NCBI RefSeq assembly: GCF_030345095.1
Contig: NZ_CP128360.1
Location: 4,402,001-4,466,000 of the forward strand
Length of the DNA stretch: 64,000 bases
Reading direction: 5' to 3'
Source of the DNA: Solwaraspora sp. WMMA2056
GTDB lineage: Bacteria > Actinomycetota > Actinomycetes > Mycobacteriales > Micromonosporaceae
Shown piece by piece: positions 1 to 9,316 of the stretch. The first letter of the stretch is position 1, and the number at the start of each line of letters is the position of its first letter. The position numbers and the translations under genes were made by a program. Below the pieces are notes generated by a model, which did no database searches, was not told the origin of the DNA, and saw only the letters and a list, made by a program, of their open reading frames with translations.

Positions 1-409
1 GGGTGAGCGCGAACGCGATGACCCGCGACACCCGTTGGCCGGCGGTGTCGTGCAGACACGACGTCCCGGGGTCCGGTCCGACCAGCGGCAGCCAGCTGGC
101 TCCGCCGTCCACACTGCGGGTGAACCGGACCTGGCAGTCCTGCTCACTGCTCTCGTAGCCGACAACGGTGCGGTCGTCGAAGACGACCAGCCGCAGGCCG
201 GCCGTTGGCGGGTCGTCCGCGCCCAGGTCCCGCCCGACGGTGGCGGCCAGCCCGGGGGCGACGACCGCCACCACGAGCAGTCCGATCGCGACCCCCACCA
301 GGGCCGTCAGCCGACGGCGTGCCCGCGTCCGCAGCCGCCGCAGCGGTGGCGCGGTGACCCGTCGGCCGATCCGGTCGGCGTCGAAGCCGGTCACCGAGGT
401 CTCAGGCAT
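1..409 (-). CDS. Membrane-anchored Asp-box (BNR-like) protein, 3' end outside window
   Basis: Partial gene: the ATG is at 407-409 and the reading frame runs off the left edge after 136 codons. The visible protein has a basic cytoplasmic stretch, one membrane segment at about residues 35-57, and then an outer part. Near residues 99-106 it carries SVDGGASW, the Asp-box signature of BNR/sialidase-type beta-propellers. The start overlaps the end of the upstream ECF sigma factor gene by 8 bp, so the two are very probably translated together. Genes paired with SigE-type sigma factors in actinomycetes are often membrane proteins of this kind. An anti-sigma role is possible but nothing visible supports it. 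The catalytic fate of the propeller cannot be judged because most of it lies outside the window. Confidence 0.6.
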   Translation of the reverse strand, partial: MPETSVTGFDADRIGRRVTAPPLRRLRTRARRRLTALVGVAIGLLVVAVVAPGLAATVGRDLGADDPPTAGLRLVVFDDRTVVGYESSEQDCQVRFTRSVDGGASWLPLVGPDPGTSCLHDTAGQRVSRVIAFALT

Positions 410-959
410 GGCTACTCCGATCCGGACGACGCGGTGTCAGGGGCGGCGGCGCTGCTGGGGGCCCGTCGAGCAGCGCCGCCAGGGCGACCCGGCCCCGCGA
501 CAACCGGGACTTCACGGTGCCCTCGGTCACCCCGAGTGCTTCGGCCACCTCGGCGACCGGCAGGTCGGCCAGGTAGTGCAGGGCGATCGCGTGCCGCTGC
601 CCGTCCGGCAGCTCTCGCAGCGCCCGCATCAGGGCGACGTGCGCGGTGGAGGTGTCGGCGATGAGCCGTTCGGCCTCGACCGGTGCCGCGAGCCGGGGCA
701 GCAGCCGGGCCAGGATGCGGCGCCGCCGGTGCCGGCTGCGGGCGAGGTTCACCGCCACCCGGCGCAGCCACGCCTCCGGGTTGTCGAGTGTGGTGAACCG
801 CTGCGGGAACATCAGCGCCCGCACGAACGCCTCCTGCACGACCTCCTGCGCCTCGCCGAGGTCACCGGTGACCGCGTACAGCTGGACGACGAGCCGCCGG
901 TAGCAGCCGGCGTACAGCGCGCCGACGATGTCGTCGGCGGGCGCCGGGGAGTCTCGCAT
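402..959 (-). CDS. ECF sigma factor (SigE-family-like)
   Basis: A sigma-70 family extracytoplasmic-function factor of about 185 residues, which directs RNA polymerase to a dedicated promoter set. Region 2 is visible near the N-terminus (AGCYRRLVVQLYAVTGD followed by EAQEVVQEAFVRAL). Region 4 is near the C-terminus (LPDGQRHAIALHYL, then GVTEGTVKSRLSRGR, the helix-turn-helix that reads the -35 element). The length and the lack of regions 1 and 3 are typical of ECF factors. I chose the ATG at 957-959 because GGGGAG lies about 12 bases upstream; a GTG at 969-971 would add four residues. The gene overlaps the following membrane protein gene. No promoter for it was identified with confidence. Confidence 0.85.
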   Translation of the reverse strand: MRDSPAPADDIVGALYAGCYRRLVVQLYAVTGDLGEAQEVVQEAFVRALMFPQRFTTLDNPEAWLRRVAVNLARSRHRRRRILARLLPRLAAPVEAERLIADTSTAHVALMRALRELPDGQRHAIALHYLADLPVAEVAEALGVTEGTVKSRLSRGRVALAALLDGPPAAPPPLTPRRPDRSSHA

Positions 960-1011
960 GCCTTGTCCCACTCCCCGGCGCGGTGCCAGGTTCCCGCGAT
1001 CGGCGATCCAA

Positions 1012-3723
1012 TCAGGGTCGGGGCGGCCCGGCGGCGGTGGCGGCCCGGCAGCCGGGTGGATCCTCCGGGTGCGCCCGGCCGCAGAAGAAGATCTCCTGCG
1101 GCTCCTGGTCGACCTGCGGCACGCTGGCGACGTACATCAACGACAGGCGTTTCCCCACCGGCTCGCCGGTGCCGGCGTTGAACGTCGTCGGTCCGGTCAC
1201 CCCGTCGTACGCACCGCTGGTGTTCTGCCGCAGTACCTCGGTGAAGAGCGCGACCGCGCTCACCGCCGCCGGATCCCATGGCTGGGAGCCGACGGTCAAC
1301 CGCGCGCCGAGCTCCTTCATCGCGTCGATCAGCATCATCGCCGCGTCGTAGGCCAGCGCGACCCGCTCGCCGACCGGCGGCCCGGCGGTGCCGGTGCAGC
1401 GCCGCTGGCCGAGCAGATCGTCGCGACGGATCAGGTCGAGGAACCGCCGCCGCTTCTCGTCGACGCTGGAGTCGGCGACGAGTCGGCTGCACATCGCCAG
1501 CGCCGCCTTGGACACGTACGTCACCGGCAGGTTGCCGGGCGCATTGGCGCGTAGCTGATGGTTGGCCAGATAACGGTTGACCGAGTCGTCGGCGACGAGG
1601 TGTCGGGGCGGATCGTTGCGGCAGTCCCGCAGCGCCTCCAGGAACTCGTCGAACTCCGAGTAGCGACCGGCGAAGAAGAGCAGCCCGGGGTAGCCGCACT
1701 CGTGCCGCAACGAGTCACCGACCCGGAACGGGGCCACCGTCGCCCGGGTGCCGAACCGGCTCCGCATCCCGGAGACCAACGTGTTGACGTAGAGGTCGTC
1801 GGCGAGCGGGCTGTCGTCGCCGGTGGTGTAGTAGACGTGCGCCTCGGTGACGCCGAGCACGTCGGTGGCGTACGTCGACACCAGCGTCACCTGGTCGACG
1901 TTGGGCGCCACCATCTGCAGGTAGAGCTTCGAGTGCTGGTGCAGCCCGTCGGCGGACAGCGTCGGGGCGATCGCCGGCAGCCGGACCTCGTGCAGCCGTC
2001 GCAGCGCCGCCGCCGTGGTGGACCGGCTCTCGACCAGGCCGACCACCCCGACGACCGTCGGATCCCTCTCGGCCAGCCCGGCGACGAGTTCGACGGTCCG
2101 CTCGGCGTGCCGCATCTGCTTGCCGCCGTTGGCCACCACGATCCGCAGCAGTGGCAGCCCGTCGGTGCTCGCCGAGCCCTTCATCAGCGCGTACTGCGCG
2201 ACCGCCAGCCCTTCCAGCTCCTCACGTTCGGAGACGTAGGAGACCTCCCGGGGACCGGTCCGCTGGCCGGTCATGATGCCCAGGTAGACCAGCGTCATCA
2301 GCGGCCGGCGCCGCTGACTGGCCTGCCAGATCTGGGTGACCTCCGCGTTCTGCCGGAAGATCCGCTGCTGGATGTCGCGTAGCGCCTGCTGACCGGGGTC
2401 GTGGTTGAACACGTACCGCAGGCTGTCGCTGTAACCGACGCACTCGCCGTCGATCAGCCGCAACGCGATCTGGCCCTGGCCGGGATGCGGCAGACAACCC
2501 GGCCCCCAACGCCCGGCGGCCCAGGTCCCACCGGCGGCGAGCAGGGCCAGGACCACGGCCGCCGCCACGGTGCGCCGGGCCCACCAGGGCGGTGCCGGCG
2601 GCACCAGGTCCGGCACCACCGGGTGGGCGTGCCGGTCGGTACGGTCCGGCACCGACTCCAGCACCAGGAACCAGGCATCGGTACGGCGCAGCCGACGCTG
2701 CTCCGGCAGGGCGTCCCGCCATGCGTCCAGACCGATGCCCGCCTCGGCCAGGTGCAGCGGCGTCGTGAAGCCAGCGGCGGCCGGTCCACCCGCGGCCGAC
2801 CCGCCGTCGGCCGCGTCGGCGACGATCAGCAGCGGATCCCACCGGCCGGTCTCGTTGCGGACGTCGTTGACCAGCCGCAGCAGCGCGTACCCGGCGTTGC
2901 CGGGGGCGACGTCCGACAGCAGCAGCACCGGGTACGCGGTGCGGTGCCACCCGGTCGGCGACCAGAACCGGCGGGCGTAACCGGCCCGCAGGTCCTCCAG
3001 GAAGGCGTGCACCAGCAGCTTGCGTACCTGCTCGGGTTGTTCACCGGTGCGCCGGTCGGTGGTCAGCCGTTCCGCGAAGCCGATGAAGGTGCCGCTCTGC
3101 CGGGGCGCGAGGTACTGCTGGCGCATGAACCAGCGGTACCGTCCACCGAGCACCGGAAGCCGACCGGACAGGGCGGCCCGGAACACCACGTCCGGCACCG
3201 CCCGCAGGACCAGCCAGAGGACCAGCCGGTACGCGGTGGCGAACAGCGTCTCCGGCTCCGAGGCACCCTGCATGTTCTCGGTGGCCGGCCGCCGACGCCA
3301 CTGCCGCAGCATCTGGGTGATCCGGGCCCGCCGTTCGGTGACCTCGACGTCGGCCAACCGCTGGTCCATCAGCCACCGGGCCAGCGGGTAGTGCCGGAAG
3401 GTGAACGGGGTGCCGCCGAACGCGTCCAACGCCAACTGGTGGTGCATCACGTCGAGCAGCGACCGGATGCCACCAGAGTCGGGGAACCGGGCGGCGTCGA
3501 TCACGACGTGGGGGACACGTCGCCGCTGTGGCCGCCGCAGCCGCCGCAGCAGCCCGGCACGGATCTCGGCGCCGGTGGTGCCGACGGTGACGACGATCGG
3601 CAGGTCGTGCTCACGCCGGCGGGGGCGGCGCAGCAGCCTGCCGACGACGGCCAGCAGCTCGGCCATCCCGAGCGAGGCGAAGCGGTCGCCGGCCCGGTCG
3701 CCTGCTGTGGAGTCACCGGTCAT
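1012..3723 (-). CDS. Membrane-anchored extracellular ligand-binding (Peripla_BP_6-like) receptor protein
   Basis: A 903-residue protein in three parts. Residues 1 to about 375 are cytoplasmic and Arg-rich; they contain a GTTGAE stretch that is only loosely P-loop-like, with no convincing Walker A. A single membrane helix follows at about 380-402. The rest is extracellular and resembles the branched-chain-amino-acid-type substrate-binding fold: VVGVVGLVESRST, then LPAIAPTLSADGLH, VTEAHVYYTTGDDSPLAD and YDAAMMLIDAMKELG match the alternating strand/helix blocks of the family. No permease or ATPase genes lie beside it, so it is more likely a sensor or receptor than part of a transporter. The ligand is unknown. 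The ATG at 3721-3723 has only a weak ribosome site (GGGTAG). A gap of 92 bp separates it from the upstream gene on the same strand. Confidence 0.6.
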   Translation of the reverse strand: MTGDSTAGDRAGDRFASLGMAELLAVVGRLLRRPRRREHDLPIVVTVGTTGAEIRAGLLRRLRRPQRRRVPHVVIDAARFPDSGGIRSLLDVMHHQLALDAFGGTPFTFRHYPLARWLMDQRLADVEVTERRARITQMLRQWRRRPATENMQGASEPETLFATAYRLVLWLVLRAVPDVVFRAALSGRLPVLGGRYRWFMRQQYLAPRQSGTFIGFAERLTTDRRTGEQPEQVRKLLVHAFLEDLRAGYARRFWSPTGWHRTAYPVLLLSDVAPGNAGYALLRLVNDVRNETGRWDPLLIVADAADGGSAAGGPAAAGFTTPLHLAEAGIGLDAWRDALPEQRRLRRTDAWFLVLESVPDRTDRHAHPVVPDLVPPAPPWWARRTVAAAVVLALLAAGGTWAAGRWGPGCLPHPGQGQIALRLIDGECVGYSDSLRYVFNHDPGQQALRDIQQRIFRQNAEVTQIWQASQRRRPLMTLVYLGIMTGQRTGPREVSYVSEREELEGLAVAQYALMKGSASTDGLPLLRIVVANGGKQMRHAERTVELVAGLAERDPTVVGVVGLVESRSTTAAALRRLHEVRLPAIAPTLSADGLHQHSKLYLQMVAPNVDQVTLVSTYATDVLGVTEAHVYYTTGDDSPLADDLYVNTLVSGMRSRFGTRATVAPFRVGDSLRHECGYPGLLFFAGRYSEFDEFLEALRDCRNDPPRHLVADDSVNRYLANHQLRANAPGNLPVTYVSKAALAMCSRLVADSSVDEKRRRFLDLIRRDDLLGQRRCTGTAGPPVGERVALAYDAAMMLIDAMKELGARLTVGSQPWDPAAVSAVALFTEVLRQNTSGAYDGVTGPTTFNAGTGEPVGKRLSLMYVASVPQVDQEPQEIFFCGRAHPEDPPGCRAATAAGPPRP

Positions 3724-3815
3724 CTACCCAGTGTCGACCATGGGCGCCAGCCGTGGGGGCACCGTCGGGCGGTGCTGCGCGTCGCCGGCTTCAGTGGGCG
3801 CGGCGTCGGCATGCC

Positions 3816-4508
3816 TCAGGCGGCGTCGCGCACCCACGCCTCGGCGTGCGGCCCGGCACCGACCAGCCGCAGCAACTGGATCGACTGGGTGGGATCGTCG
3901 ACCGTGACGAAGTAGGAGTTGCCCCGGCGCAGGTGCTGGTGGACGGTGAGGCCGAGCGCGTCGCCGGCGTCGGTGAGCGCGGTCAGCGCGCCCGGATCCG
4001 GCACCCGTACCCGGATCTGGCTGCGCCGCCGGGAGCCGTTGGCGACCAGCAGCGCGGCCCGCCACATCGTCCGCGCCGTCGAGGTGCGCTGGCCGGTCCG
4101 CACCTGCGGGCCGACCTGCCAGACCGCCGCCTGCCACAGCCGGTCCAGCCAGGCGGTGACCTCGGCGGCGTGGTCAGCGGTGACCAGGACGTCGAACTGC
4201 TCCCGGTCGTCGCGTCCGCGTGGCGGCGCGGTGGTGGCGAGCCGTACGCCGGGGAACTCGGCGTCGATGACCGTGGCGACGCGTTGGGCCAGCGCCGGGT
4301 ACCCGGTGCTGACCAGGCTCACCAGCCCGGTCCGGCGTTGCCACGGCACCGGGCGCAGCAGATGGGTGACGGTGGCCGCCTCCACCCGGGGCAGCCGGTC
4401 GGCGGGGACGGCAGCGGCGAGCGCGTCGAGCAGCCGCCGGTGCGGGATCGCCCCCCAGCGTGGCGTCCCCGCCCCGGCGCATGCACGGGTACGTACCTCA
4501 ACCGACAT
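3816..4508 (-). CDS. WhiA-like LAGLIDADG-fold protein lacking the DNA-binding tail
   Basis: A 230-residue protein. Its second half ([45 protein letters not shown]) follows the pattern of the second LAGLIDADG repeat of the sporulation regulator WhiA, where the corresponding blocks are AAWRGAFLAHGSL, LEVTCPGPEAALAL and DRVVVRDGDAIGALL. The first half ([19 protein letters not shown]) fits the first WhiA repeat more loosely. WhiA continues with a C-terminal helix-turn-helix; this protein stops before it. The match is from memory of the family and moderate only. The ATG has a GGAGG site 6-7 bases upstream and overlaps the end of the adenosine deaminase gene by 11 bp, so the two are co-expressed. 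The role is unknown; homing endonuclease activity is unlikely because the acidic catalytic residues are not evident. Confidence 0.45.
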   Translation of the reverse strand: MSVEVRTRACAGAGTPRWGAIPHRRLLDALAAAVPADRLPRVEAATVTHLLRPVPWQRRTGLVSLVSTGYPALAQRVATVIDAEFPGVRLATTAPPRGRDDREQFDVLVTADHAAEVTAWLDRLWQAAVWQVGPQVRTGQRTSTARTMWRAALLVANGSRRRSQIRVRVPDPGALTALTDAGDALGLTVHQHLRRGNSYFVTVDDPTQSIQLLRLVGAGPHAEAWVRDAA

Positions 4509-5616
4509 GGTGGGCCTCCGCCTCCGCCAGCGGCTCGGCGATCAGCTTCGCGTACGCCGGTTTGATCACATCGTCGATGATCGCCAACCGCTCGTCGAAC
4601 GGGATGAACGCACTCTTCATCGCGTTGACCGTCAACCACCGCAACTCCGACCACCCCCACCCGAACGCCTCCACCAACAACCACATCTCCCGCGACATCG
4701 ACGTCCCACTCATCAACCGGTTGTCCGTATTCACCGTCACCCGGAACCGCAGATCACGCAACAACCCGATCGGATGCTCACCAATAGACCCCACCGCCCC
4801 CGTCTGCACATTCGACGACGGACACAACTCCAACGGAATCCGCTTGTCCCGCACATACGCCGCCAACCGCCCCAACCTCACCGCACCACCAGCACCCACC
4901 TCCACATCATCCACAATCCGCACCCCATGCCCCAACCGATCCGCCCCACACCACTGAATCGCCTGCCAGATCGACGGCAACCCAAAAGCCTCACCCGCAT
5001 GAATAGTGAAATGAAAATTCTCCCGCTGCAGATACTCGAACGCATCCAGATGACGCGTCGGCGGAAACCCCGCCTCCGCCCCCGCGATGTCGAACCCCAC
5101 CACCCCCGCATCCCGGTACCGCACCGCCAACTCCGCGATCTCCTGCGACCGCGCCGCATGCCGCATCGCCGTCAACAACGTCCCCACCCGCACCACCCGA
5201 CCCGACGCCGCCGCCCGCGCACACCCGTCCGCGAACCCCGCCACCACCGCCTCCACCACCTGACCCAAACCCAACCCCCGCGACAGATGCTGCTCCGGCG
5301 CGAACCGCACCTCCGCGTACACCACCCCGTCCGCCGCCAGATCCACCGCACACTCCGACGCCACCCGGAACAACGCCGACTCCGTCTGCATCACCGCCAC
5401 CGTGTGCGCGAACGTCTCCAGATACCGCTCCAACGACCCCGAATCCGCCGCCGACACGAACCACCGACCCAACTCCACCGGATCCGACACCGGCAACACA
5501 TGACCCACCTCATCGGCCAACTCCACCACCGACTCCGGACGCAACCCCCCATCCAGATGGTCATGCAACAACGCCTTCGGCGCCCGAACGATCTCCGCCA
5601 ACGAAACAACCGTCAT
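4498..5616 (-). CDS. add: Adenosine deaminase
   Basis: Hydrolyses adenosine (and deoxyadenosine) to inosine and ammonia in the cytoplasm, feeding purine salvage or, here, purine breakdown. The 372-residue length is normal. The zinc site and catalytic residues are visible: HDHLDGG near residue 18, HAGE in the middle, SSNVQTGAV, and [10 protein letters not shown] near residue 290. The ATG at 5614-5616 has GGAAGAAAG upstream. It sits at the head of a minus-strand pair with the WhiA-like gene and just downstream of the xanthine dehydrogenase gene (22-bp gap), so the xanthine dehydrogenase operon may continue into it. The first ~330 codons prefer G or T at third positions (TTG, GTG, GGG, GAT, CAT), unlike the C-ending codons of all neighbours, while the last ~40 codons look native. 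Confidence 0.93.
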   Translation of the reverse strand: MTVVSLAEIVRAPKALLHDHLDGGLRPESVVELADEVGHVLPVSDPVELGRWFVSAADSGSLERYLETFAHTVAVMQTESALFRVASECAVDLAADGVVYAEVRFAPEQHLSRGLGLGQVVEAVVAGFADGCARAAASGRVVRVGTLLTAMRHAARSQEIAELAVRYRDAGVVGFDIAGAEAGFPPTRHLDAFEYLQRENFHFTIHAGEAFGLPSIWQAIQWCGADRLGHGVRIVDDVEVGAGGAVRLGRLAAYVRDKRIPLELCPSSNVQTGAVGSIGEHPIGLLRDLRFRVTVNTDNRLMSGTSMSREMWLLVEAFGWGWSELRWLTVNAMKSAFIPFDERLAIIDDVIKPAYAKLIAEPLAEAEAHHVG

Positions 5617-5638
5617 GTCGCTCTTTCTTCCTTACTGT

Positions 5639-8407
5639 CTACTGGTCGGCCGAGTGGCCGTGGTGCAACGTGTGCCATACCCGGTCACGGGTGAACGGCA
5701 ACTCGGTGAAACGGACCCCGGTCGCGTCGCGCAGCGCGTTGGCCAGCGCGGCGGCCACCGGGTTGAACGGGCTCTCACTCATCGACTTCGCGCCGGCCGG
5801 CCCGAGCGGGTCGCTGGTCCGGGCGAAGTGCACCTGGGTCAGCGGCACGTCGGCCATCGTCGGCAGGTGGTAGCTGCGCAGGTCGGGGGTGCCGACACGG
5901 CCGGCATCGTCGATCGTCACCGCCTCGGCCAGGGCGGCACCGAGCGCCTGGGCGACCCCGCCTTCGATCTGTCCCCGGCACTGCATCGGGTTGATCACCG
6001 TACCGGCGTCGGCGCTGTGCACGCTGCGCAGGATGCGGATCGCGCCGCTGTCGGGGTCCACCGCGATCCGGAACCAGTGCACGTTGAACGCCACCGACCG
6101 CCGCATCCCGTCGGTGTGTCCGTCGGCGGCCAGCAGTTCGCCGTCGGCGGCCGCGCGGCGGGCCAGTTCGTCGAGGCCGACCGGTCGGTCGGCGCACCAT
6201 ACGGTGGTCCCGTCGAGCCGGCAGTCGGCCGGATCGGTGCCGGTGGCCCGCGCGGCGGCGGCGATCAACCGGTGCCGCAACGCCTGGGCGGCCCGCTGCG
6301 CGGCCGCGCCGGCCACCACGGTGCCGGTGGAGGCGAACGCGCCGGTGTCGTGGCCGACCAGCGCGGTGTCCGACTGCCGTATCCGGATCCGGTCCACCGT
6401 GGTGGCCAGGGCCTCGGCGACCAGCTGCCGGTGCACGGTGGTGGAGCCGTTGCCGAACTCCGCCATCCCGATGTCCAGGTGGTATCCGCCGTCGGCCCCG
6501 ACGGTGATCCGGGCCCGGCCGTGATGCCCGCCCGGCGGGCCGGTGGCGATCATCGCGACCGCCATGCCCTCGCCGACCTGCCACCCGTCGCCGGCCGGCA
6601 GGTCCTCGCCGACCTGCCACCCCTCGGCGGCCGCCGCGCCCGCGTCGGTGCGGCGGGCCCGGTCGATCAGCTCCAGGCACTGGTCCAGGCCGTAGCTGTG
6701 CACCTGCACCGTGTCGTCGTGCCCGACCGGGGTGACCAGCGGATCGTGCGGCCCGATCACGTTGGCGGCCCGGAACGCGACCGGGTCGTGCCCGAGCCGG
6801 CGGGCGAGTTCGTCCACGGCGGACTCCACCGCGAACGACACCTGACCGAGCCCGTAGCCGCGAAACGCGCCCGCCGGCACCGTGTTGGTGTAGACCGACC
6901 AGCCGTCGACCTGCTTGTTCGGGCACCGGTACACGGCCACCGACTCGCTGCAGCCGTGTGCCAGCACGGCCGGGCCGTGGTTGCCGTACGCGCCGGTGTC
7001 GGCGACCACCCGCAACCGGATCGCGGTCAGCGTGCCGTCCCGCCGCCCGGCGACACTCACCCGGACCTCGAACGGGTGCCGGGTGGTGGCCGCGGTGAAC
7101 TGCTCCGTACGGGTGAACTCCAGTTTGACCGGCCGCCCGGTGCGCAGCGCCGCGAGGGCGACCACGTCCTCGACGAGCATCTCCTGTTTGCCGCCGAAGC
7201 CGCCGCCGACGCGACCGGCGACCACCCGGACCTGTTCGGTCGGCAGGTCGAACAGCCGGGCCAACGCCCGCCGGGTCAGGTACGGCGTCTGGGTGCTGGA
7301 CCGCACGGTGATCCCGCCGTCGGGCTCCGGCCAGGCGATGGCGCCGTGGGTCTCCAGATGCGCGTGCTGCACCCGCTGGGTCCGGAACGTCGCGGTGTAG
7401 ACGGCGTCCGCCTCGGCGATCGCCCGGTCCACGTCGCCGACCGCGCCGTGCACCTCACCGGCGACGTTGTCCGCCGGCCGGGCGATACCGGTGGCGGCGG
7501 CGTCCTTGTCGTGCAGCACCGGCGCGTCCGGTGCCATCGCCACGACCGGGTCGAACACCGCCGGCAGCGGTGCGTACCGCACGTGGACCAGGGCGGCGGC
7601 GGTCCGCGCGGCCGCCTCCGTCTCGGCCACCACCACCGCGACCCGCTGACCGACGAAGCGGACCACGTCGTCGAGCAGCCGGGTGTCGGCCGGATCCTCG
7701 TGCGGGTGTTCGTGCTGGGCGGTCGAGTACAGCTTGTCCGGGCAGTCGCGGTGGGTCAGGACGGCGAGCACTCCCGGCACCCGCATCGCCGCGTCGAGGT
7801 CGAACCCGGTGATCCGGGCGTGCGGTACGTCCGCGCGGACCAGGACGGCGTGCGTCAGGCCGGGGACCGTCACGTCGAAGGTGAACCGGGCGGTGCCGGT
7901 GACGATCTGCCGCCCGGCCGGTGCCGGCACGTTGCCGCCGACCGCGCCCGCCTGTCCGGCCGCGCTGTCGCAGGCCACGTGGCACACGCCGGCGACGGCG
8001 TCGCGGATCGCCCGGTAGCCGGTGCACCGGCACAGGTTGCCCTTCAACGCCCGGGGCAGGTCGGCGCGCTGGTCGTCGTCGAGCGCGGCGACCGTCATCA
8101 GGAACCCGGCGGTGCAGAACCCGCACTGGAAGCCCTGCGCGTCGAGGAACCGCTGCTGTACGGGGTGCAGCTGGTCGCCGTCGGCGAGCCCTTCGACCGT
8201 GGTGACGCGCCGACCGGCCGCCCGCACAGCGGGGTAGATGCAGCTGTGCACCGGCTGCCCGTCGACGTGGACGGTGCAGGCGCCACAGTCGCCCGCGTCG
8301 CAGCCCTTCTTCACCCCGTACCAGCCCTGGTCCCGCAGGAACGTGCGCAGGCACTGACCAGGTGCGGGTTGCCCGTCGGCGGTGACCCCGTTGACCACGA
8401 TGCTCAT
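5639..8407 (-). CDS. Xanthine dehydrogenase, fused 2Fe-2S and molybdopterin-binding chain
   Basis: Oxidises hypoxanthine to xanthine and xanthine to urate. The 922-residue chain joins two subunits that are often separate. Residues 1 to about 150 carry both 2Fe-2S clusters: GCDAGDCGACTVHVDG for the plant-type ferredoxin cluster, and CGFCTAGF with CRCTGYRA for the second. The rest is the molybdopterin domain with VGGGFGGKQEM, GAFRGYGLGQ and, near the C-terminus, GPAGAKSMSESPFNP, which holds the catalytic Glu of the xanthine oxidase family. The ATG at 8405-8407 overlaps the TGA of the upstream FAD-subunit gene (ATGA), so translation is coupled. The family also contains CO, nicotinate and aldehyde dehydrogenases; the purine genes on both sides make xanthine the likely substrate. 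Confidence 0.88.
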   Translation of the reverse strand: MSIVVNGVTADGQPAPGQCLRTFLRDQGWYGVKKGCDAGDCGACTVHVDGQPVHSCIYPAVRAAGRRVTTVEGLADGDQLHPVQQRFLDAQGFQCGFCTAGFLMTVAALDDDQRADLPRALKGNLCRCTGYRAIRDAVAGVCHVACDSAAGQAGAVGGNVPAPAGRQIVTGTARFTFDVTVPGLTHAVLVRADVPHARITGFDLDAAMRVPGVLAVLTHRDCPDKLYSTAQHEHPHEDPADTRLLDDVVRFVGQRVAVVVAETEAAARTAAALVHVRYAPLPAVFDPVVAMAPDAPVLHDKDAAATGIARPADNVAGEVHGAVGDVDRAIAEADAVYTATFRTQRVQHAHLETHGAIAWPEPDGGITVRSSTQTPYLTRRALARLFDLPTEQVRVVAGRVGGGFGGKQEMLVEDVVALAALRTGRPVKLEFTRTEQFTAATTRHPFEVRVSVAGRRDGTLTAIRLRVVADTGAYGNHGPAVLAHGCSESVAVYRCPNKQVDGWSVYTNTVPAGAFRGYGLGQVSFAVESAVDELARRLGHDPVAFRAANVIGPHDPLVTPVGHDDTVQVHSYGLDQCLELIDRARRTDAGAAAAEGWQVGEDLPAGDGWQVGEGMAVAMIATGPPGGHHGRARITVGADGGYHLDIGMAEFGNGSTTVHRQLVAEALATTVDRIRIRQSDTALVGHDTGAFASTGTVVAGAAAQRAAQALRHRLIAAAARATGTDPADCRLDGTTVWCADRPVGLDELARRAAADGELLAADGHTDGMRRSVAFNVHWFRIAVDPDSGAIRILRSVHSADAGTVINPMQCRGQIEGGVAQALGAALAEAVTIDDAGRVGTPDLRSYHLPTMADVPLTQVHFARTSDPLGPAGAKSMSESPFNPVAAALANALRDATGVRFTELPFTRDRVWHTLHHGHSADQ

Positions 8408-9246
8408 CGACGCCCACCCGTCGGCCCGGCGGCGGTCAGTTCGGCCCGTATCTCGGTTGCCAGCCGCAGGGTGCGGTGCCGCCGCCAGGCGGGCAGCCCG
8501 TGGACGTCGTCCATCCAGCCGGCGGCGGCGCAGGCGTCGTCCACCTGTTCCCGTAGCCGCGCCTCGGTGAGTCCCGCCGCCAGTCGTAGCAAGACCGGTC
8601 GGCGGGTGGCGGCGGTCACCGACAGCGACCACCCGTCGGTGTCGGGATCGGCGCGGCCGACGACCAGCGCGGCGGAGCGTCCGTGGGTGAACAGCGACGC
8701 CCGGCGCATCGCGTAGCGGGCTCGCCCGGCCTCCGCCGGCAGCCGTACGCTGCGCAGATACTCGCCGTCGGACAGGACTGTGGACTCGACGTCGCGGACG
8801 AAGTCGACGGCTGGCACCGCGCGGCGCCCACCGGCCAGGTCGTCGACGGCGCACCACGCGCCGGTCGCCACCGCCAGGGACGTCATCGGGCCGGCGGGCA
8901 GCGCCGCGCAGATGTTGCCGCCCACCGTCGCCACGTTCCACACCTTGTGTGAGGCGAGCAGCGCGTCGCAGCAGCGGCGGATCAGCTCACCGACGCCCGT
9001 CCAGCCGGCCGGGGGCGTGAACCGGGCCAGTTCGGCGATGGTGCAGGTGGCGGCGATCTCGACCCCGTCGTCGTCGACCCGCAGCGACGGCCAGCCCAAC
9101 AGGGTCAGGTCGCGTAGCCGACGTACGTCGGGCTGCGGCTGCGAGTAGAGATAGCTGCCGCCGGCGAGCCAGCGGTCACCCGGACGCCAGTCGCCGTCGT
9201 CGGCGGCGATCACGTCGGAGACGGTATGCAGATCCACGCTGGGCAT
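8404..9246 (-). CDS. Xanthine dehydrogenase FAD-binding subunit (CoxM/XdhB type)
   Basis: Carries the flavin that passes electrons from the iron-sulfur clusters to the acceptor. The 280-residue protein shows the CoxM-type FAD-binding pattern: an N-terminal LAGGSYLY stretch, ATVGGNICAALPAGPM in the middle (the pyrophosphate-binding motif usually written TxGGNxxxAxPxxD), and a C-terminal CO-dehydrogenase flavoprotein domain with RRASLFTHGRSA. The start at 9244-9246 is the first methionine that keeps the fold intact, but its ribosome site is poor; a GTG 42 bases further upstream is the alternative. It is the first gene of a minus-strand operon with the fused Fe-S/Mo chain and shares its promoter region with the divergent xdhC. 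Confidence 0.85.
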   Translation of the reverse strand: MPSVDLHTVSDVIAADDGDWRPGDRWLAGGSYLYSQPQPDVRRLRDLTLLGWPSLRVDDDGVEIAATCTIAELARFTPPAGWTGVGELIRRCCDALLASHKVWNVATVGGNICAALPAGPMTSLAVATGAWCAVDDLAGGRRAVPAVDFVRDVESTVLSDGEYLRSVRLPAEAGRARYAMRRASLFTHGRSAALVVGRADPDTDGWSLSVTAATRRPVLLRLAAGLTEARLREQVDDACAAAGWMDDVHGLPAWRRHRTLRLATEIRAELTAAGPTGGRR

Positions 9247-9316
9247 CGTCGCGCCGGGCCGGTGAGCGGGACAATGACGGCGGACCACAATCCGGCACCG
9301 CCGATTGCGGGCGCGG

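Noticed and set aside
1012-3723. ABC transporter substrate-binding protein of a transport operon
   Set aside because: The fold fits, but there is no lipoprotein signal, the protein has a large cytoplasmic half, and no permease or ATPase gene is nearby, so a transport role is not supported.
3816-4508. Homing endonuclease
   Set aside because: The LAGLIDADG-like folds lack the acidic motif residues and the gene sits in an ordinary operon, with no intron or intein signs.
5615-8716. Very long open frame on the plus strand opposite the xanthine dehydrogenase gene
   Set aside because: It is the complement of a gene with complete Fe-S and molybdopterin motifs; the translation is Arg/Gly/His-rich with no family features, as expected of antisense frames at this GC content. 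The same holds for the long frames opposite the receptor-like gene (2.4-3.9 kb), EccC, EccD and the giant gene.
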